A stretch of 64,000 nt of DNA, taken from contig NC_092666.1 of NCBI RefSeq assembly GCF_032118995.1, forward strand, positions 4,600,501-4,664,500. The letters run 5' to 3'. Shown here one piece after another: positions 46,501-56,395 of this stretch. The notes beneath the pieces are model-generated. The model was not told the origin of the DNA, searched no databases, and worked only from the letters and a program-made list of their open reading frames with translations. The translations under genes were made by a program, and so were the position numbers. This DNA comes from Asterias amurensis (lineage: Eukaryota; Echinodermata; Asteroidea; Forcipulatida; Asteriidae). How positions within the stretch are numbered: position 1 is the stretch's first letter; each line of letters starts with the position of its first letter.

Positions 46501-49500
46501 GTGAGTCTTACAATCACTTGTCAACAAATATTGACATTGAAGCAAGTATTGTTACAACTGATACTCCACTCATGTTTTGCTTAGTAAAGAAATTTGCTAA
46601 CAACATTTGTTGCTTAACAGAAATAGGGGCCAAAGGCTGTAAGCATAAAAAGTTGCTTAAGCACAGAAAAGTCTTGCTTAACAGAAACTGGGTACCAGCC
46701 AAAATTCCATAAATTTTACATTGTTGCAACTGGTACCCCACTCATTTCTTGCTTAACGAACAAACCAGCTAAGCAGAGTTGCTAAGCAGTATTTATCGCT
46801 TAACAGCTTTTTGAAATTGGGCCCGGATCTAATTAATATTCTTATCATTTAATCCTGATCATCCTTTCAGGCTCCGTCATCATCTGGAGCATGTGGAGGA
46901 GGAGTCTCCGATGTCCAAATGGCTTCACTTATCTCATCTGTTAAAGACTTATTCCCTGAATATGGAGAGGGCTTTATTGAGGTGAGGACTAGGAACAAAT
47001 CTAGTATTCATAATGGGCCTAGAATTCCCTGAATATTGAGAGGGCTTTATTGAGGTGAGGACTAGGGACAAGTCTAGTAATCACAATGGGCATAGAATTC
47101 CCTAAAATTATATGTAGAGGGCTTTATTAAGGTGAGGACTAGAGACAAGTCTAGTAATCATAATGGACTTAGATTAGAGTTCATGCATGAATCACTTCCC
47201 AGATTCAAATGTTTTTGGGTGAACAATTTTGTAAACCGCAATCCTTCAAAGGGAATCCTTTCTCATTAATTCTTTGAGTATTACCTAAATGTTGGTTGGG
47301 TGGCATAGTGGTATCTTGCCTCGCATTCCACCTCCAGGACCTCGGTTCAAATCACAAGCTTGGGTCACAACGTGGATTGGGTCTTCAGTCCCTAGTGTAC
47401 CTGACTGAACCAGAATAAATGAATTGAAAAACTTTTACATCAATTAAATAATATTGACAGTTCTTACCTGTAAGATTTACTGAGAGCTTCTCTTCTATCG
47501 ACAATTCACAGGCTTGCTTAGAAGAATACATGAATGATACCAGTCAAGTCATCAATGCTATCCTGGAAGATAAACTTGTACCTGGACTACGAGACTTGGA
47601 TAAGACAATGGAAAGGTGAGGGAGAAGTTAACAACTCTGTTTTTGAACTTCGGATACTTTATTAAACAACAAAACAGAGGGACGCGATTTGAGGAATACT
47701 TGTACCTCGACTTAGAGACCTAGATAAGACAATGGAAAGGTGTTTATAACATGCGTTGGCCCAACAACAAAACATAGGGATGCTATATAAAAGTCCATAA
47801 AAAGGGCTTGCTGGCCTGGGTTCTCCAATAACCTAGACCCAGAATCCCCCAGGTGCTGAAATTCAGGTTTTGCAGACTCTTGCGGTGAGGGAGAAATTAA
47901 CAACTCGTGTGTAGCCTTTGGGTAATTTATTTAACAACAAAACATGGGTATGGATTTGAGAAGCATACTAAAAATCTGTTTGCTCCCCCATATTCGAGAC
48001 CCAGATCCTCCCAGATGTTACAGGTTTACAGACTTGTGTCCATTACCAGAAAAACATAACTACAGCAATGTAAAACGAAAAACCTAATATTTCATCTGCT
48101 CAGGACTATAACTTAGATTGTATGGATTTCATAAAATTGCTTTTGCATAATTTGGAGCTCATGGTAAAAGGAGTTTAATGATCAAGAGTGGTTTCCAACG
48201 TAAAAACATTTCAAACAATTTTGTGGTGTTTCACTAATTTTTGTCAAACTTATACACTTTTTTCACTTAAAAAACCTTTTCAATGTTACGAGAATGAAAT
48301 TGCAATTATTTAAACAACAGAATACAACAGCAACAGCACTGAAAATATTATCATTATCTTAGATTCATGAATTATTCATTTTTTTTATTCCTAGAACTGT
48401 AAAGAAACCACAACCCCAGGTCAAGACATCTGCAGCACCATCTCTACTTCAACAACGCAGTAATATTTATCAGAATGATGAGTTTGATGTGTTTAGTAGA
48501 GACACTGTAGACACTAACAAGATCCACAAGGGAAAAAGGTAAACCCAGGACATCAAATGTTTGTGACAACGAAAAGAACATTTAGAAGACAATCAAATTA
48601 CAACGATCAAAACATCCACAGAAATATAAAAATAATAAAGATAATTATATCGAAGTCTTATATAGCGCACGTATCTACCAAAAAAGGTACTCAACGCACA
48701 GAGTATATATACAAACTTTCAGAAAGATAGGTTATTGAAGTGATGAGACCCAGTTATGTAGCACCTGATATGGCTTTACAAGGTGCTACGGCGCATATAC
48801 AGCAGCCACACCCGGGCAAACCCTTTCTCTTTTCAATAAGCGCACTGGGTTCTTTTACATGCAATACACAACACATGGGACCAACGGCTTTACTCCATAT
48901 GCCTACACTATAAGTCTGTTAAAGACACTTAGACACCTTTGGTAAAACTACATTATTTCAGAGGGAGCCGTGTCTCACAATGTTGTATACAATCAAAAGC
49001 TCCCCATTGGTTGTTGCCAAGTAAGTTTCTAAGCCAACAATTATTTTACCAATATTGTCCAGTGTCTTTGACAGTGATAAAGTTTAAATACTCACTCATA
49101 GGATGGTGCTAAACTTTCTTGAACATCTTGTGTTTATCAAGGAGTGAGAAACTCAGAACTCTACTGAATGACAAGACTCATCTTCGTAGTCTCCGGCCGA
49201 TGTACGAGGAATATGAGAACGAGTATGATGATGAATACGATGATACGTATGATGCTAACGATGTGGGAGCAGGAGATGCTGACTCAGCGGATGAACTCAC
49301 TGCCAGGAGGTATGATACTCAAACCTAGACACGGAAAAGAAAAGAAAATTAAAAATTAGTTAATTACATTATTTTAAATTTGAAGCGATTTTTAAATGAG
49401 GGCCTCTGAATATCATTTCGCTTCATGAATTTACTACTGCAATGTATATTTGGTTTGTGGTAACACCATGTGTATATCTACTTGCCAGGTAGAGTTTGTT

Positions 49501-52500
49501 CCTAGAGAACTGTCTTGCTTTATTCTACTGCAGCGGAGTAGATAATCGGATGTTCGGGAAACTTCTCAGTTCTGAAAAGAACTGTCCTGCTTTTTAACTA
49601 TTACCGGGGCGAATGGTATAGAAAAAAGACGGGACTCCTACTTTAGCTTATAGGATCGTAATGAACTGTACTGCCGCGGAGTCAGTTCTGAATTGGTCTC
49701 AATGTTTTGACGAGCTTGTTCTAGAGAAGAGTAAGAGAAGAGTGGGCTGCGAGTTAACCACTCAGTACTTTCTCAAAATGTTGTGGGAAAACAAATCCAC
49801 AGGCACATTACTTTGGTAATCTTTTGAAGGGCACTAAGGCCAAGGCCAAGACCAGGGCCCAATTTCATAGAGCTGGGGCCAATTTCATAAAGCTGCTTAA
49901 GCAAAAAAATGCTTAAGCACGAAAATAGCTGGCTTATTTTTATACATGTTACTGGCCAAAATTTCATGCCATGTACATTGCTTGTGACTAGTATTTAGCT
50001 GTTGTTTACTTACATGTAGCATAACAATTGAGTGGGGTCTTGGCCGAGAATCTGATTTTACTAAGCAAGGAATTGTTTGCTTAAGCAGAATTTTTTGCTT
50101 AAGCACCTCTATGAAATTGGGCCCTGCTTAAGCACAAAATTTTGCTTAAAAGCACAAAATTCATTGCTTAGTAAAATCCGATTACCGGCCAAGACTTCAC
50201 TCAATTGTTATGCTAAGTAAACAACAGCTAAACCACTAGTCATAAGCAATGTATATGGCATGACATTTTGGCCAGTAACATGTGTAAAACAAGCGAGCTA
50301 TTTTCGTGCTTAAGCGAATTTTTGGCTTAAGCAGCTCTATGAAATTGGCCCCAGATGTCTTACAAGTAGAGGCAGTTTGAATCATGTGTTAGCAGCGAGT
50401 AACTCAATTATTTAAATGATGTTAGTTTTGCATCAGAGATGAATACAATTTTACCCTTACAACGATGTGTGTGAAGCACTTTAACACAGTACTTTTCAAA
50501 TGTTGCAATTTTAAAGGAATGTTACAGAATTGGTAAGAAACAGAAATCGTGAAGATCATAGATTTACATAAAATTTATGAAGTCTAATGATGATAGTAGA
50601 AAACATCCCTTGAAATATTTCTGTCTGAAATTTAATATTTGATGGGAAATAAATAATGTAATTTCGCGTTTTGAGTTTATCGCTCAGTGAGCGTTTTATT
50701 CATTTTGGTTTGGCATCGATGCAATGCAAAATTTGTAATCAAAGTTTTCACTATTCTCTTGTGACCCAGATGGCCGATCGATCTCAAACTTCTACAGGTT
50801 TGTCAGTTCATGTACATTGTGGATTGATTACATAAAGTGCTTACACTGCCAGCAATTTTGTTGCTAGCCAAACCAATTCTGTAATGTTCCATTAACTGAT
50901 CATTCTTTTCAAATAGTTTCATGGTTTCATTTTTCAGGCCGTTTATGGTACCTAGGGTGCTTAAAGAAACTCAAGATAACAGCTCTGGTGAAGATGATAA
51001 TCAGGTAATTATCCAGCTCTTTAAGACAGTGGACACTATCGGTCAAATACCAGTCTTCTCACTAGCTGTATCTAAACATATGCACAAAACAACAACCCTG
51101 TGAAAATTTGAGCTCAATCGGTCATCAAAGTTGCGAGATAATAATGAAAGAAAAAACACTCGTCACTCAAAGTTGTGTGCTTTCAGATGCTTGATTTCAA
51201 GACCTTAAACTATACACCAGAGGTCTCAAAATCAAATTCGTGGAAAATTACTTCTTTCATGAAAACTACCCCACTTCAGAGGGAGCCGTTTCGCACAATG
51301 TTTTATACTACCAACCTCTCCCCATTACTCGTTACCAAGTAAGGTTTTATGCTAATCATTATTTTGAGTAATTACCAATAGTGTCCACTGCCTTTAAATC
51401 TATTCAATTGCAAAATCTTCATTGGAACTAAGTTTTCTTATAAAAGGTGTGTACAATATAAGTTATCACACAAGCGCAAGTGGAATACGGAAAAATATAA
51501 TGCTTCTGCGTCCCATATCCAACGAATTTATCTTCAAGCAAACTTGGCGCGTGACATAGAACATAGTGATATTAGCCGTGCAATATTATACAAATATTGT
51601 CTGCTTCGAGTGCTATGGTTAAAACTATGACTCCCGAGGTGATCCCTGGAGCGTTCTATTTTCCCGAGGCGAAGCCGAGGGAAAATAGAACGCTCCGGGG
51701 ATCACCGAGGGAGTCATAGTTTTTAACCATTGCACGAGTAAAAGCAGTCAATATTTGTTTTATAACACCCCAAACATTTCTAAATACTGTACTATTATTA
51801 TTAAGTTACAGACCTGAATGCTACAATCCACGGACGACGCGAATACAGATTGCAAACACTTTTACTTACTGTGTTGCATGTAGTGTCGTGCAATCCGAAA
51901 TGGTTACAGACTATTAATTTATCATCCTCGTGCACGCAACGGACGTCTGGGTACTGCACGCTGTGTGCTAGTCTGTCAGACTAGCGCACGGCGCCATGTG
52001 CTAGTCTTCGGACTAGCGCATGGCAAACCGACGCACTATCACACGGCCGTCGTCTAGCAAAACTAAGACATGTCATGTGACGCGCTCTAAACCAATGAGC
52101 AGGCAGAATACTTGCAAGGGGTGTTATAAAGGTTTTTATCACCACTCCATTCTGCCAATCTGATGGGAGGATTAGCGCGTACTTGAAGATAAGTACGAGT
52201 AGAATACAAACATGGCGCAGAGCTGCCTAATCTTCCTGACTGGTTCTCCATTATGTTGAATGTAATCTAAATATGCACTGATTGCAAAATGCAAGGGTTG
52301 ACAGCTTATTGTGATGTTACGGCAAACTGAATATCAGCCAGGGCTATATGCTTCGTTTTTCAAAGGGCAAGGGCACCAAGACATTTTCTTTTTGGTAAAG
52401 GGCACCCTATGGTGAAACTGTAAATTTGTACTGAAGCATTTTAAGGGCACCAAGGCAATGACCAGGGGACACGGAGACAATAGCCTTCGTTGCCTCCGTG

Positions 52501-53023
52501 AAGTATCAGGCCTGTATAACACTGAATTTGTCCAATTTGTGACAGGGATAAAGATTCATCCACAATGTATGTTTTGACAACTATGTACACATGTATTACA
52601 TTTCTCGTACAAGTGCCCCTTACCAGAAGAAAATTGCTGTGCCCCTTCAAGACCGAAGTTCACGGCCTGAAATGCTGGAGTATTATTACTCATAAAAACA
52701 GAGTGATATGTACGTGGTTTTGAAAGCTCTGACCAACAATGATAATAATACTAGAATTTGTTTGTCATCAGGAACCACCACCAGGGCGTAATGCTAATCG
52801 TGCCGATAACTTCCAGCAGCCAACGGCTCCTAGACCCCAAGGGACTAGAGGCGGTGGGCGTGGAGCGTCACGTGGTGCCGTCCAAGGACAGGGCAAGGGA
52901 AGAGGACAAACTAAGGAGACACAGAGGGCGAGAGGGTCCAAGGAGAAGAATAAAGGAAGGGGAGCGAATCATAACAGGAAAGCAATGGCCGATAAGAAAC
53001 GGAGTAAAGGGATGTTGTCGTAG
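37547..53023 (+). CDS. ASCC2: ASCC2, activating signal cointegrator 1 complex subunit 2 (complete, 17 coding exons)
   Basis: In animals ASCC2 partners the helicase ASCC3, binds K63-linked ubiquitin through a CUE domain, and serves in alkylation-damage repair and in dismantling collided ribosomes. Exons: 37547-37633, 38477-38638, 39254-39312, 39843-39954, 40563-40760, 42333-42406, 43215-43352, 43970-44044, 44231-44338, 45083-45226, 46287-46500, 46871-46981, 47512-47615, 48395-48538, 49142-49309, 50938-51004, 52772-53023. All junctions are GT-AG with matching phase; total 738 residues, close to the ~757 of the human protein. The N-terminal part (FLRMATHKESK, PSLQRCLDSYLR, FLDIYP) is the ASCC3-binding region. 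CUE lies at ~473-515 (SSVKDLFPEYGEGFI, SQVINAIL). An acidic patch EYDDEYDDTYD follows (~600). A Gly/Arg-rich tail ends RANHNRK-like, then AMADKKRSKGM. The human stretch between the acidic region and the tail is shorter here, so a small phase-0 exon in intron 16 could be missing. Confidence 0.95.
37695..37900. mobile_element. Foldback MITE D (gctaggtggcagcagact)
   Basis: Left part ggcaatgagagactttggaa, gctaggtggcagcagacttt; right part gccgccacctagcac, cgctagtcattgcctttgtg. The inner pair ttgtttatgttgttctgacg/cataaccaagaacaatgg is also inverted. A relative at 55790-55930 carries ggtagcagcagacc and gtctgctgccacctttag. Confidence 0.65.
37905..38070 (-). repeat. tRNA-derived SINE in ASCC2 intron 1
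   Basis: On the minus strand the head reads like a tRNA: tagctcagttggtagagcg (A box) then gcaagttcaagtcct (B box). The acceptor-stem halves do not pair, so it is not a functional tRNA. The tail toward lower coordinates carries the aataaaccgcaagggaaa phrase, also seen near 38230 and 43438. Confidence 0.75.
38254..38410. mobile_element. Near-perfect 157-bp hairpin MITE in ASCC2 intron 1
   Basis: ggggtcgattttacaaaact is mirrored by agttttgtgaaatcgacccc. The interior is built from two copies of cttaggactagtcctaggca, itself palindromic (actagt, cctagg). Confidence 0.9.
38706..38875. mobile_element. TTAA-family foldback fragment in ASCC2 intron 2
   Basis: Begins TTAAAGGGAGGGTATACCTT, with gctaattactcc as in other T-family ends. 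It is followed by a short inverted pair aagtcacctggaaata/ccaggtgactttaaagg. Confidence 0.55.
39545..39715. repeat. Dispersed repeat E (gaggcaactt type) in ASCC2 intron 3
   Basis: gtgcccacgagacaacttac, gcaggcaacttgcag and ttgccttgcgtgatgtggca resemble an inverted pair. A second fragment (ccatgccacacgaggcaact) is at 63315-63362. Confidence 0.45.
40070..40200. repeat. Weak foldback-like fragment in ASCC2 intron 4
   Basis: gggccgaatttacaaagcgc at the start, tcttagtgctttatgacac at the end, with aagtgacgtttaatgtcaca inside. Possibly a relative of the cccaatttcat family. Confidence 0.3.
40925..41030 (-). repeat. tRNA-derived SINE head beside a minisatellite
   Basis: On the minus strand this reads attctagttggtaagacact (A-box-like) and gtgggttcgaataccacctg (B-box-like), a tRNA-derived module. 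Its 5' end continues directly into the 21-bp minisatellite that follows. Confidence 0.7.
41030..41664. repeat. 21-bp minisatellite 1, ~30 units, in ASCC2 intron 5
   Basis: The unit reads gaggttgccaactagaata plus ct, with a t/c variant (tact/tacc). The minus-strand form, tattctagttggcaacctc, matches the tRNA-like 5' head of the adjoining SINE, so the array grew from that segment. The long frame of PTRILRL repeats is an artefact of the 21-bp period. Confidence 0.95.
41690..42215 (+). repeat. 21-bp minisatellite 2, ~19 units, inside a dispersed element, in ASCC2 intron 5
   Basis: The flanks ttttcctctggtgagaggca, attggaactttgcaaaaggc and caattgctgtgggtgcag are those of the gggcaccaaggcaat element family (26.86-27.6 kb). 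Where that family has one or two gcaccacagcaaaagcacag segments, this copy has about 19 units of ggcaccacggcaaaagcac plus ag. Frames on both strands are artefacts. Confidence 0.95.
42779..43156. mobile_element. TTAA-flanked foldback MITE T1 in ASCC2 intron 6
   Basis: TTAA-AGACACTGGACACTGTTGGT at the left, ATAGTGTCCAGTGCCT-TTAA at the right. The inner phrases tcaaaatcaaatttgtggaa and gagggagccgtttctcacaa are typical of T1. Confidence 0.9.
43430..43585 (-). repeat. tRNA-derived SINE in ASCC2 intron 7
   Basis: Minus-strand head tagttaagttggtagagcac, then ggttgcaggttcacgtccca. The body is shared with the SINE at 37905 (aaaccacaagggaaact, taatttggggtttaacaa). Confidence 0.75.
44345..44605. repeat. 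C-rich minisatellite (~18-bp) in ASCC2 intron 9
   Basis: About 13 imperfect units of the type ccaaaacctggtccccctac. One strand is almost free of G, so it is a polypyrimidine-biased tract. A frame at 44395-44637 is repeat-made. Confidence 0.85.
45594..45940. mobile_element. TTAA-flanked foldback MITE T2 in ASCC2 intron 10
   Basis: TTAA-AGCCATTATACACTTGCGGT at the left, GGGTCCAATGGCT-TTAA at the right, with an inner palindrome aactctcgttaacgagaatt. Confidence 0.8.
46015..46215. repeat. SINE-like element S, copy 4, in ASCC2 intron 10
   Basis: tttacaaagtgctgtagcga, ccttctcttttctataagtg, cactgggtttagg and gcacaactcgaacccacaca follow the order of copy 5 at 48640. Confidence 0.65.
46555..46828. 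mobile_element. cccaatttcat/gctta foldback element in ASCC2 intron 11
   Basis: Two internal copies of ctggtaccagcc/gcaactggtacccca-like sequence with ttgcttaacag repeats. The right end is gctttttgaaattgggcccg. Confidence 0.7.
46871..47615 (+). other. ASCC2: CUE-domain exons of ASCC2
   Basis: Exons 46871-46981 and 47512-47615 together encode the CUE fold. The first carries ASLISSVKDLFPEYGEGF (LFP occupies the MFP ubiquitin-contact position), the second ACLEEYMNDTSQVINAIL with the closing hydrophobic pair. Family knowledge: this surface binds K63-linked ubiquitin chains. A partial direct repeat of the first exon's end (gagggctttattgaggtgag) appears twice in the following intron (near 47040 and 47115), a local tandem duplication. 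Confidence 0.85.
47295..47370 (+). repeat. tRNA-like SINE head in ASCC2 intron 12
   Basis: gggtggcatagtggtatctt resembles an A box and gacctcggttcaaatcacaa a B box, spaced as in a tRNA. The stems do not close, so it is not a tRNA gene. Confidence 0.55.
48640..48910. repeat. SINE-like element S, copy 5 (longest), in ASCC2 intron 14
   Basis: Starts attatatcgaagtcttatat agcgcac..., continues acaaggtgctacggcgcata, acccgggcaaaccctttctc, taagcgcactgggttctttt and ends in acatgggaccaacggcttta. It shows that copies 1-3 are truncated. Confidence 0.7.
48919..49072. mobile_element. T1 family, internally deleted copy, in ASCC2 intron 14
   Basis: TTAA-AGACACTTAGACACCTTTGG at the left; cagagggagccgtgtctcac and aatattgtccagtgtcttt at the right. 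Confidence 0.7.
49845..50122. mobile_element. cccaatttcat/gctta foldback element, pair member 1, ASCC2 intron 15
   Basis: gggcccaatttcatagagct at the left and cctctatgaaattgggccct at the right. The interior (catgttactggccaaaattt, agctgttgtttacttacatg) is repeated in inverted order in the next element. Confidence 0.85.
50122..50355. mobile_element. cccaatttcat/gctta foldback element, pair member 2, ASCC2 intron 15
   Basis: Runs as the inverted counterpart of member 1 (ccggccaagacttcactcaa, gcaatgtatatggcatgaca, gcagctctatgaaattggcc). The two copies abut head to head and together form a palindrome of ~500 bp. Confidence 0.85.
50511..50895. mobile_element. TTAA-flanked foldback MITE T3 in ASCC2 intron 15
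   Basis: TTAA-AGGAATGTTACAGAATTGGT at the left, ACCAATTCTGTAATGTTCCA-TTAA at the right, with perfect ~23-bp inverted ends and a TTAA duplication. It ends 42 bases before exon 16. Confidence 0.9.
51021..51397. mobile_element. TTAA-flanked foldback MITE T1, 17 bp after ASCC2 exon 16
   Basis: TTAA-GACAGTGGACACTATCGGTC at the left, ATAGTGTCCACTGCCT-TTAA at the right. It sits almost against the exon 16 donor (exon ends 51004). With the T3 element upstream, exon 16 (67 bp) lies in a ~125-base gap between two insertions. Confidence 0.9.
51470..52140. mobile_element. Nested-palindrome element G in ASCC2 intron 16
   Basis: The main hairpin at 51612-51735 has actatgactcccgaggtgat, gagcgttctattttcccgag mirrored by ggaaaatagaacgctccggg, ggagtcatagttttt. 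A second palindromic pair is at 51958-52025 (tgtgctagtctgtcagacta, gcgcacggc; tgtgctagtcttcggactag, cgcatggc). The outer sequence gttttataacacccc (51770) is mirrored by aaggggtgttataaaggttt (52117). Confidence 0.8.
52345..52665. mobile_element. gggcaccaaggcaat dispersed family, long copy, ASCC2 intron 16
   Basis: aagggcaagggcaccaagac, ttggtaaagggcaccctatg, taagggcaccaaggcaatga, then an inverted right part cttcaagaccgaagttcacg. No tandem expansion here, so it shows the unexpanded state of the element at 41.7 kb. Confidence 0.65.
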
Positions 53024-53025
53024 AG

Positions 53026-53460
53026 CGTTTATGAGTTACATCTTGTTACCTGGGCCTAATTTTAAAAAGTTGTTAAACAGCAAATACTGCTTGATTATTT
53101 TCTTTGCAAAGCAAATTGAGTGGGGCACCAGAAACAAGAATGTAATAATGGAAATCAGCCTTTCACAGAAAAAAAGTTACTTCAGTATGAACTTCTTATT
53201 AGTAGTTTTTAGACTAAAATTAAACGAAGATGTTTTTATGCTTACCAATTCTGCATATACCTATGATCCAGTTTAGCGTTGACAAATGAAAAAACAGTCT
53301 CTTCTGATGTTGGTAGTGGTTGCACAAGGCTTTGAAATTCAACTTTGTGATGCACTGGTTGCAGAATATCAATTAGAAAATGTGGACTCTCCTTGGGGAA
53401 AACTCTTGGCGGCGCTGTTCATGTGAATAAACAAATTAATAAAATATTAAGAGACTTAAT
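53026..53460 (+). terminator. ASCC2: ASCC2 3' UTR and poly(A) signals
   Basis: After the TAG at 53021-53023 the sequence is AT-rich, with AATAAA at 53426-53431 and again at 53438-53443. The plus-strand transcript probably ends just downstream. Confidence 0.6.
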
Positions 53461-53474
53461 AACAATTGATACAA

Positions 53475-53602
53475 CCAGGGCCCAATTTCAAAAGTAGCTA
53501 AGCGCAACTAAAATTTAGCTTACCAGAACTGATCTGACTGGTATCCTGCAGATTTCTGCTTAGTTGTTGCTTAAGCAGCTCTATGAAATTAAGCCTGGCT
53601 TG
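53475..53602. mobile_element. cccaatttcat/gctta foldback family, short copy
   Basis: agggcccaatttcaaaagta at the left, cagctctatgaaattaagcc at the right, just beyond the ASCC2 poly(A) signals. Confidence 0.75.
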
Positions 53603-54199
53603 CAACTGGTACAGCAAGACTTTGTACTGCATTTCAACTTTCAATGGCGTGCAGATCTAAAACCAAAGACAAGGAAAGCTAAAAAAAGTTGATTATAACA
53701 ACTAAATTGGAATGAACAGTACGTGAACATGTAACTGCATGAATACTGTACCTGCGAGTCGCAAACTCAGCTTCCAGCCTTACATCGTTTTTCTTTTTCT
53801 TCAGCGAAACAGACAACACTTGTACCACTGGACTTATAGTCATGCAAATCATATTTGTTTATTTCAACTCATCAAAAACAATAAAATTACAAACAGGTTT
53901 TTCTTTAAACAAACATTGAGTTGTAATATAACAACAATAAGGTATATTTAATGATTGTTCAGTGCCAAGTTTTCTAAAAAACTTAAGTTTGTCCACTGAA
54001 ATTAAAGCGCCATCTTTTACATTAAAGAAAATGGAGTACCATTATATTAATTTTCTTTAGGTGTTACGGAATGGATATCAGATTATTTTTGTAAAAGAAA
54101 TTGATGGAAAATGATTGTCAAAGAGTACATTTTCAGTCATGGATGAAAAACTGTTCTTTTGATCTGACTTCACAAAGGACTGTGCAAGTCTAGCCAATT

Positions 54200-54597
54200 T
54201 TAAAGGAACACATTGCCTTGGATCGGTCGAGTTGGTCTTTGAAACGGGTTTTTTAAGCCTTTTGTTATAAAATGCATATGGGTAGAAAGATGTAATAGTA
54301 GAATACATTCATCCACACAAACATGCCTCGAAATTGCACGGTTTTCCTTTTACCTCGTCGACTAACACGGTCAGCCATTTATGGGAGTCAAGTTTTTAAC
54401 TCCCATAAATGGTGGACCGTGTTAGTTTGCAAAGTAAAAGGATAACACGCAATTTTGAGGCAAATTTGTGTAGATCATTGTATTCTACTTTTTAAACATC
54501 TTTCTAACCATATGCATTTTATAACAAACGGTTACAAACGCCTTTCATGGACCAACTCATCCGATCCAAGGCAACGTGTCCCTTTAATTTTAGTTCT
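54200..54597. mobile_element. TTAA-flanked foldback MITE T4, long hairpin
   Basis: TTAA-AGGAACACATTGCCTTGGAT at the left, ATCCAAGGCAACGTGTCCCT-TTAA at the right. The whole ~390 bp folds back, including the centre cagccatttatgggagtcaa/actcccataaatggtggacc. A decayed relative is at 57095-57370. Confidence 0.92.
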
Positions 54598-54849
54598 TTT
54601 CAGAAATTTAAATGACAATTAATGGGAAAACTGATTGACATTGATAAGCAAATGAAAGTATGTGAAACTGTGAGGCCAATTAAAACAACTTTGGTCTCAG
54701 TAAATGCATGAACTGTAATAAACCAAAGGTGTAACTTCAATAAATATTTGAATACAATGCTGTATTTTAGATTTTGTTATCAACATTAAATGTCAAAATT
54801 TCGTATCGGATCATTTTGATTCATGATTATACATAACAAAAGTCATTAC

Positions 54850-54990
54850 TTTTGCCGAAAATAGAAATTCCATTTCAATAGAAGGGGTACGTTTTATCAG
54901 TCGTAACCAATAACTGTTTTAGTCAATGATCAATGGTCACTGAACGACAAGTTCAACCGAAACAGTTATTGGTTAGGACCATGGGAAACT
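54850..54990. mobile_element. Small hairpin repeat (gtaaccaataactgttt)
   Basis: gtcgtaaccaataactgttt is mirrored by aaacagttattggttaggac around ~50 bases. Confidence 0.7.
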
Positions 54991-55789
54991 TACCCAAGAA
55001 ACATGTGTAATAATGTAACACAAGGAATGAATCCAATGCAACAAACATACTTGAAATCACGATAATAACTATTTTAGTTGTCATCATTAAGAATAGTTAG
55101 ACAAAGATAAACTAGACCCCATGCAACTCATGTCAGTTTGGCGCCCTCTGTAGAGCTCAAAAGAGGGTTGCTGATTGACCCATCCTATGCGCTTCACGTA
55201 CTTTGCTGTGCGTTTCCATTGCGTTACCTTTAAGATGAAAGCATGGTGACGACATTGCATGAGATCTATAGGAGTTGTGGAAATTAAAACAGTGGAAAAA
55301 AATACAAACTTGAAAACATCTGCAATGTTAATTAAATTAGGGTAGTGACATTCTGTGTGCCCCCCCAAATGGATGCTCCACCCAAACAGGAACAAACACA
55401 ATATGCTTGGAGCTACATTCATTTACAATAGATTATTTACATAATAGCACACATTGAGCCAATAATTATAAGCCAATTATGAGTTAGATTTGAACGATGT
55501 CCATTACAATCTCTTACTTCGTCAAACGTCAACGTTTAAATTTGAATTCCTCAGGACAGTCGCTACATGTATGTCACATGATTCAGGGCAAGCTTTAACA
55601 TAGTAATATACAATAGCAAACACCCGTACACAGTTTAGAAAAAAATGTGTACCAGGGTTTGCTCACCTGGAGGTTTCTATACAAAGGCTTCCATCTTTTC
55701 TGCTCACATAAAAACACACCAATAAAATTAAACAAATTTAAGCATTATTTTGTTACTAAGCAAGTCATTGTTTGAGGCAGTATTCAAAT

Positions 55790-55935
55790 CCAACTCGCAA
55801 ATGGCTTATGGAGAGTTGAGAACACTTGGTAGCAGCAGACCAAACCAAATCCATTGTTTTCTTAAATATGCACGCTAAGAGCTTCATAGAGGATGGAAAG
55901 AGTGTCTGCTGCCACCTTTAGTTCTTAAGTGTCCA
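55790..55935. mobile_element. Foldback MITE D, second copy
   Basis: gagaacacttggtagcagca and gtctgctgccacctttagtt form inverted ends related to the element at 37695. Confidence 0.5.
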
Positions 55936-56184
55936 ATTGTATTGCAGTTGTCATCAATTATCAAAAATCACATCACTACGTGATTGGAAATCTACAATAC
56001 ACTGTAGCATCAAAAATAAGTTATAGAATTTTAAAGTACATAGATTAAATAATTCCAAACATCAAACAGCAATTTGTCACAAACTAGTTTCTCTTTTCTA
56101 CAAAGAGACATTATAAATACTAAGTACTTTTAAAATTATGTCATTTAAACCAGAATCCTTGTTTTCATTAAACCTCTCAAGTGC

Positions 56185-56395
56185 AGAAGAATCTGGGCCC
56201 AATTTGTAGAGCTTTTTCACAGAAAATACTGCTTAGCAAATTTCAATGCTAAGCAAAAAAATGGTGGGACACCAGTGACAATTCTGTAAACTTTAAGGAC
56301 TTTTGACTGGAAACCAGTTTCTGCCAAGCAATTTTTCCTGTGATTTATAGCAAGTTGTTATGCTTACAGGCTTTCTGAAATTGGGCCCAGGTCCA
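56185..56395. mobile_element. cccaatttcat/gctta foldback family, copy
   Basis: tgggcccaatttgtagagct at the left, gctttctgaaattgggccca at the right; interior acaccagtgacaattctgta, gactggaaaccagtttctgc. Confidence 0.8.

Noticed and set aside
52758..53276. 172-codon frame overlapping the last ASCC2 exon
   Set aside because: Out of frame with ASCC2, whose frame gives the conserved ADKKRSKGM tail and stop at 53023.
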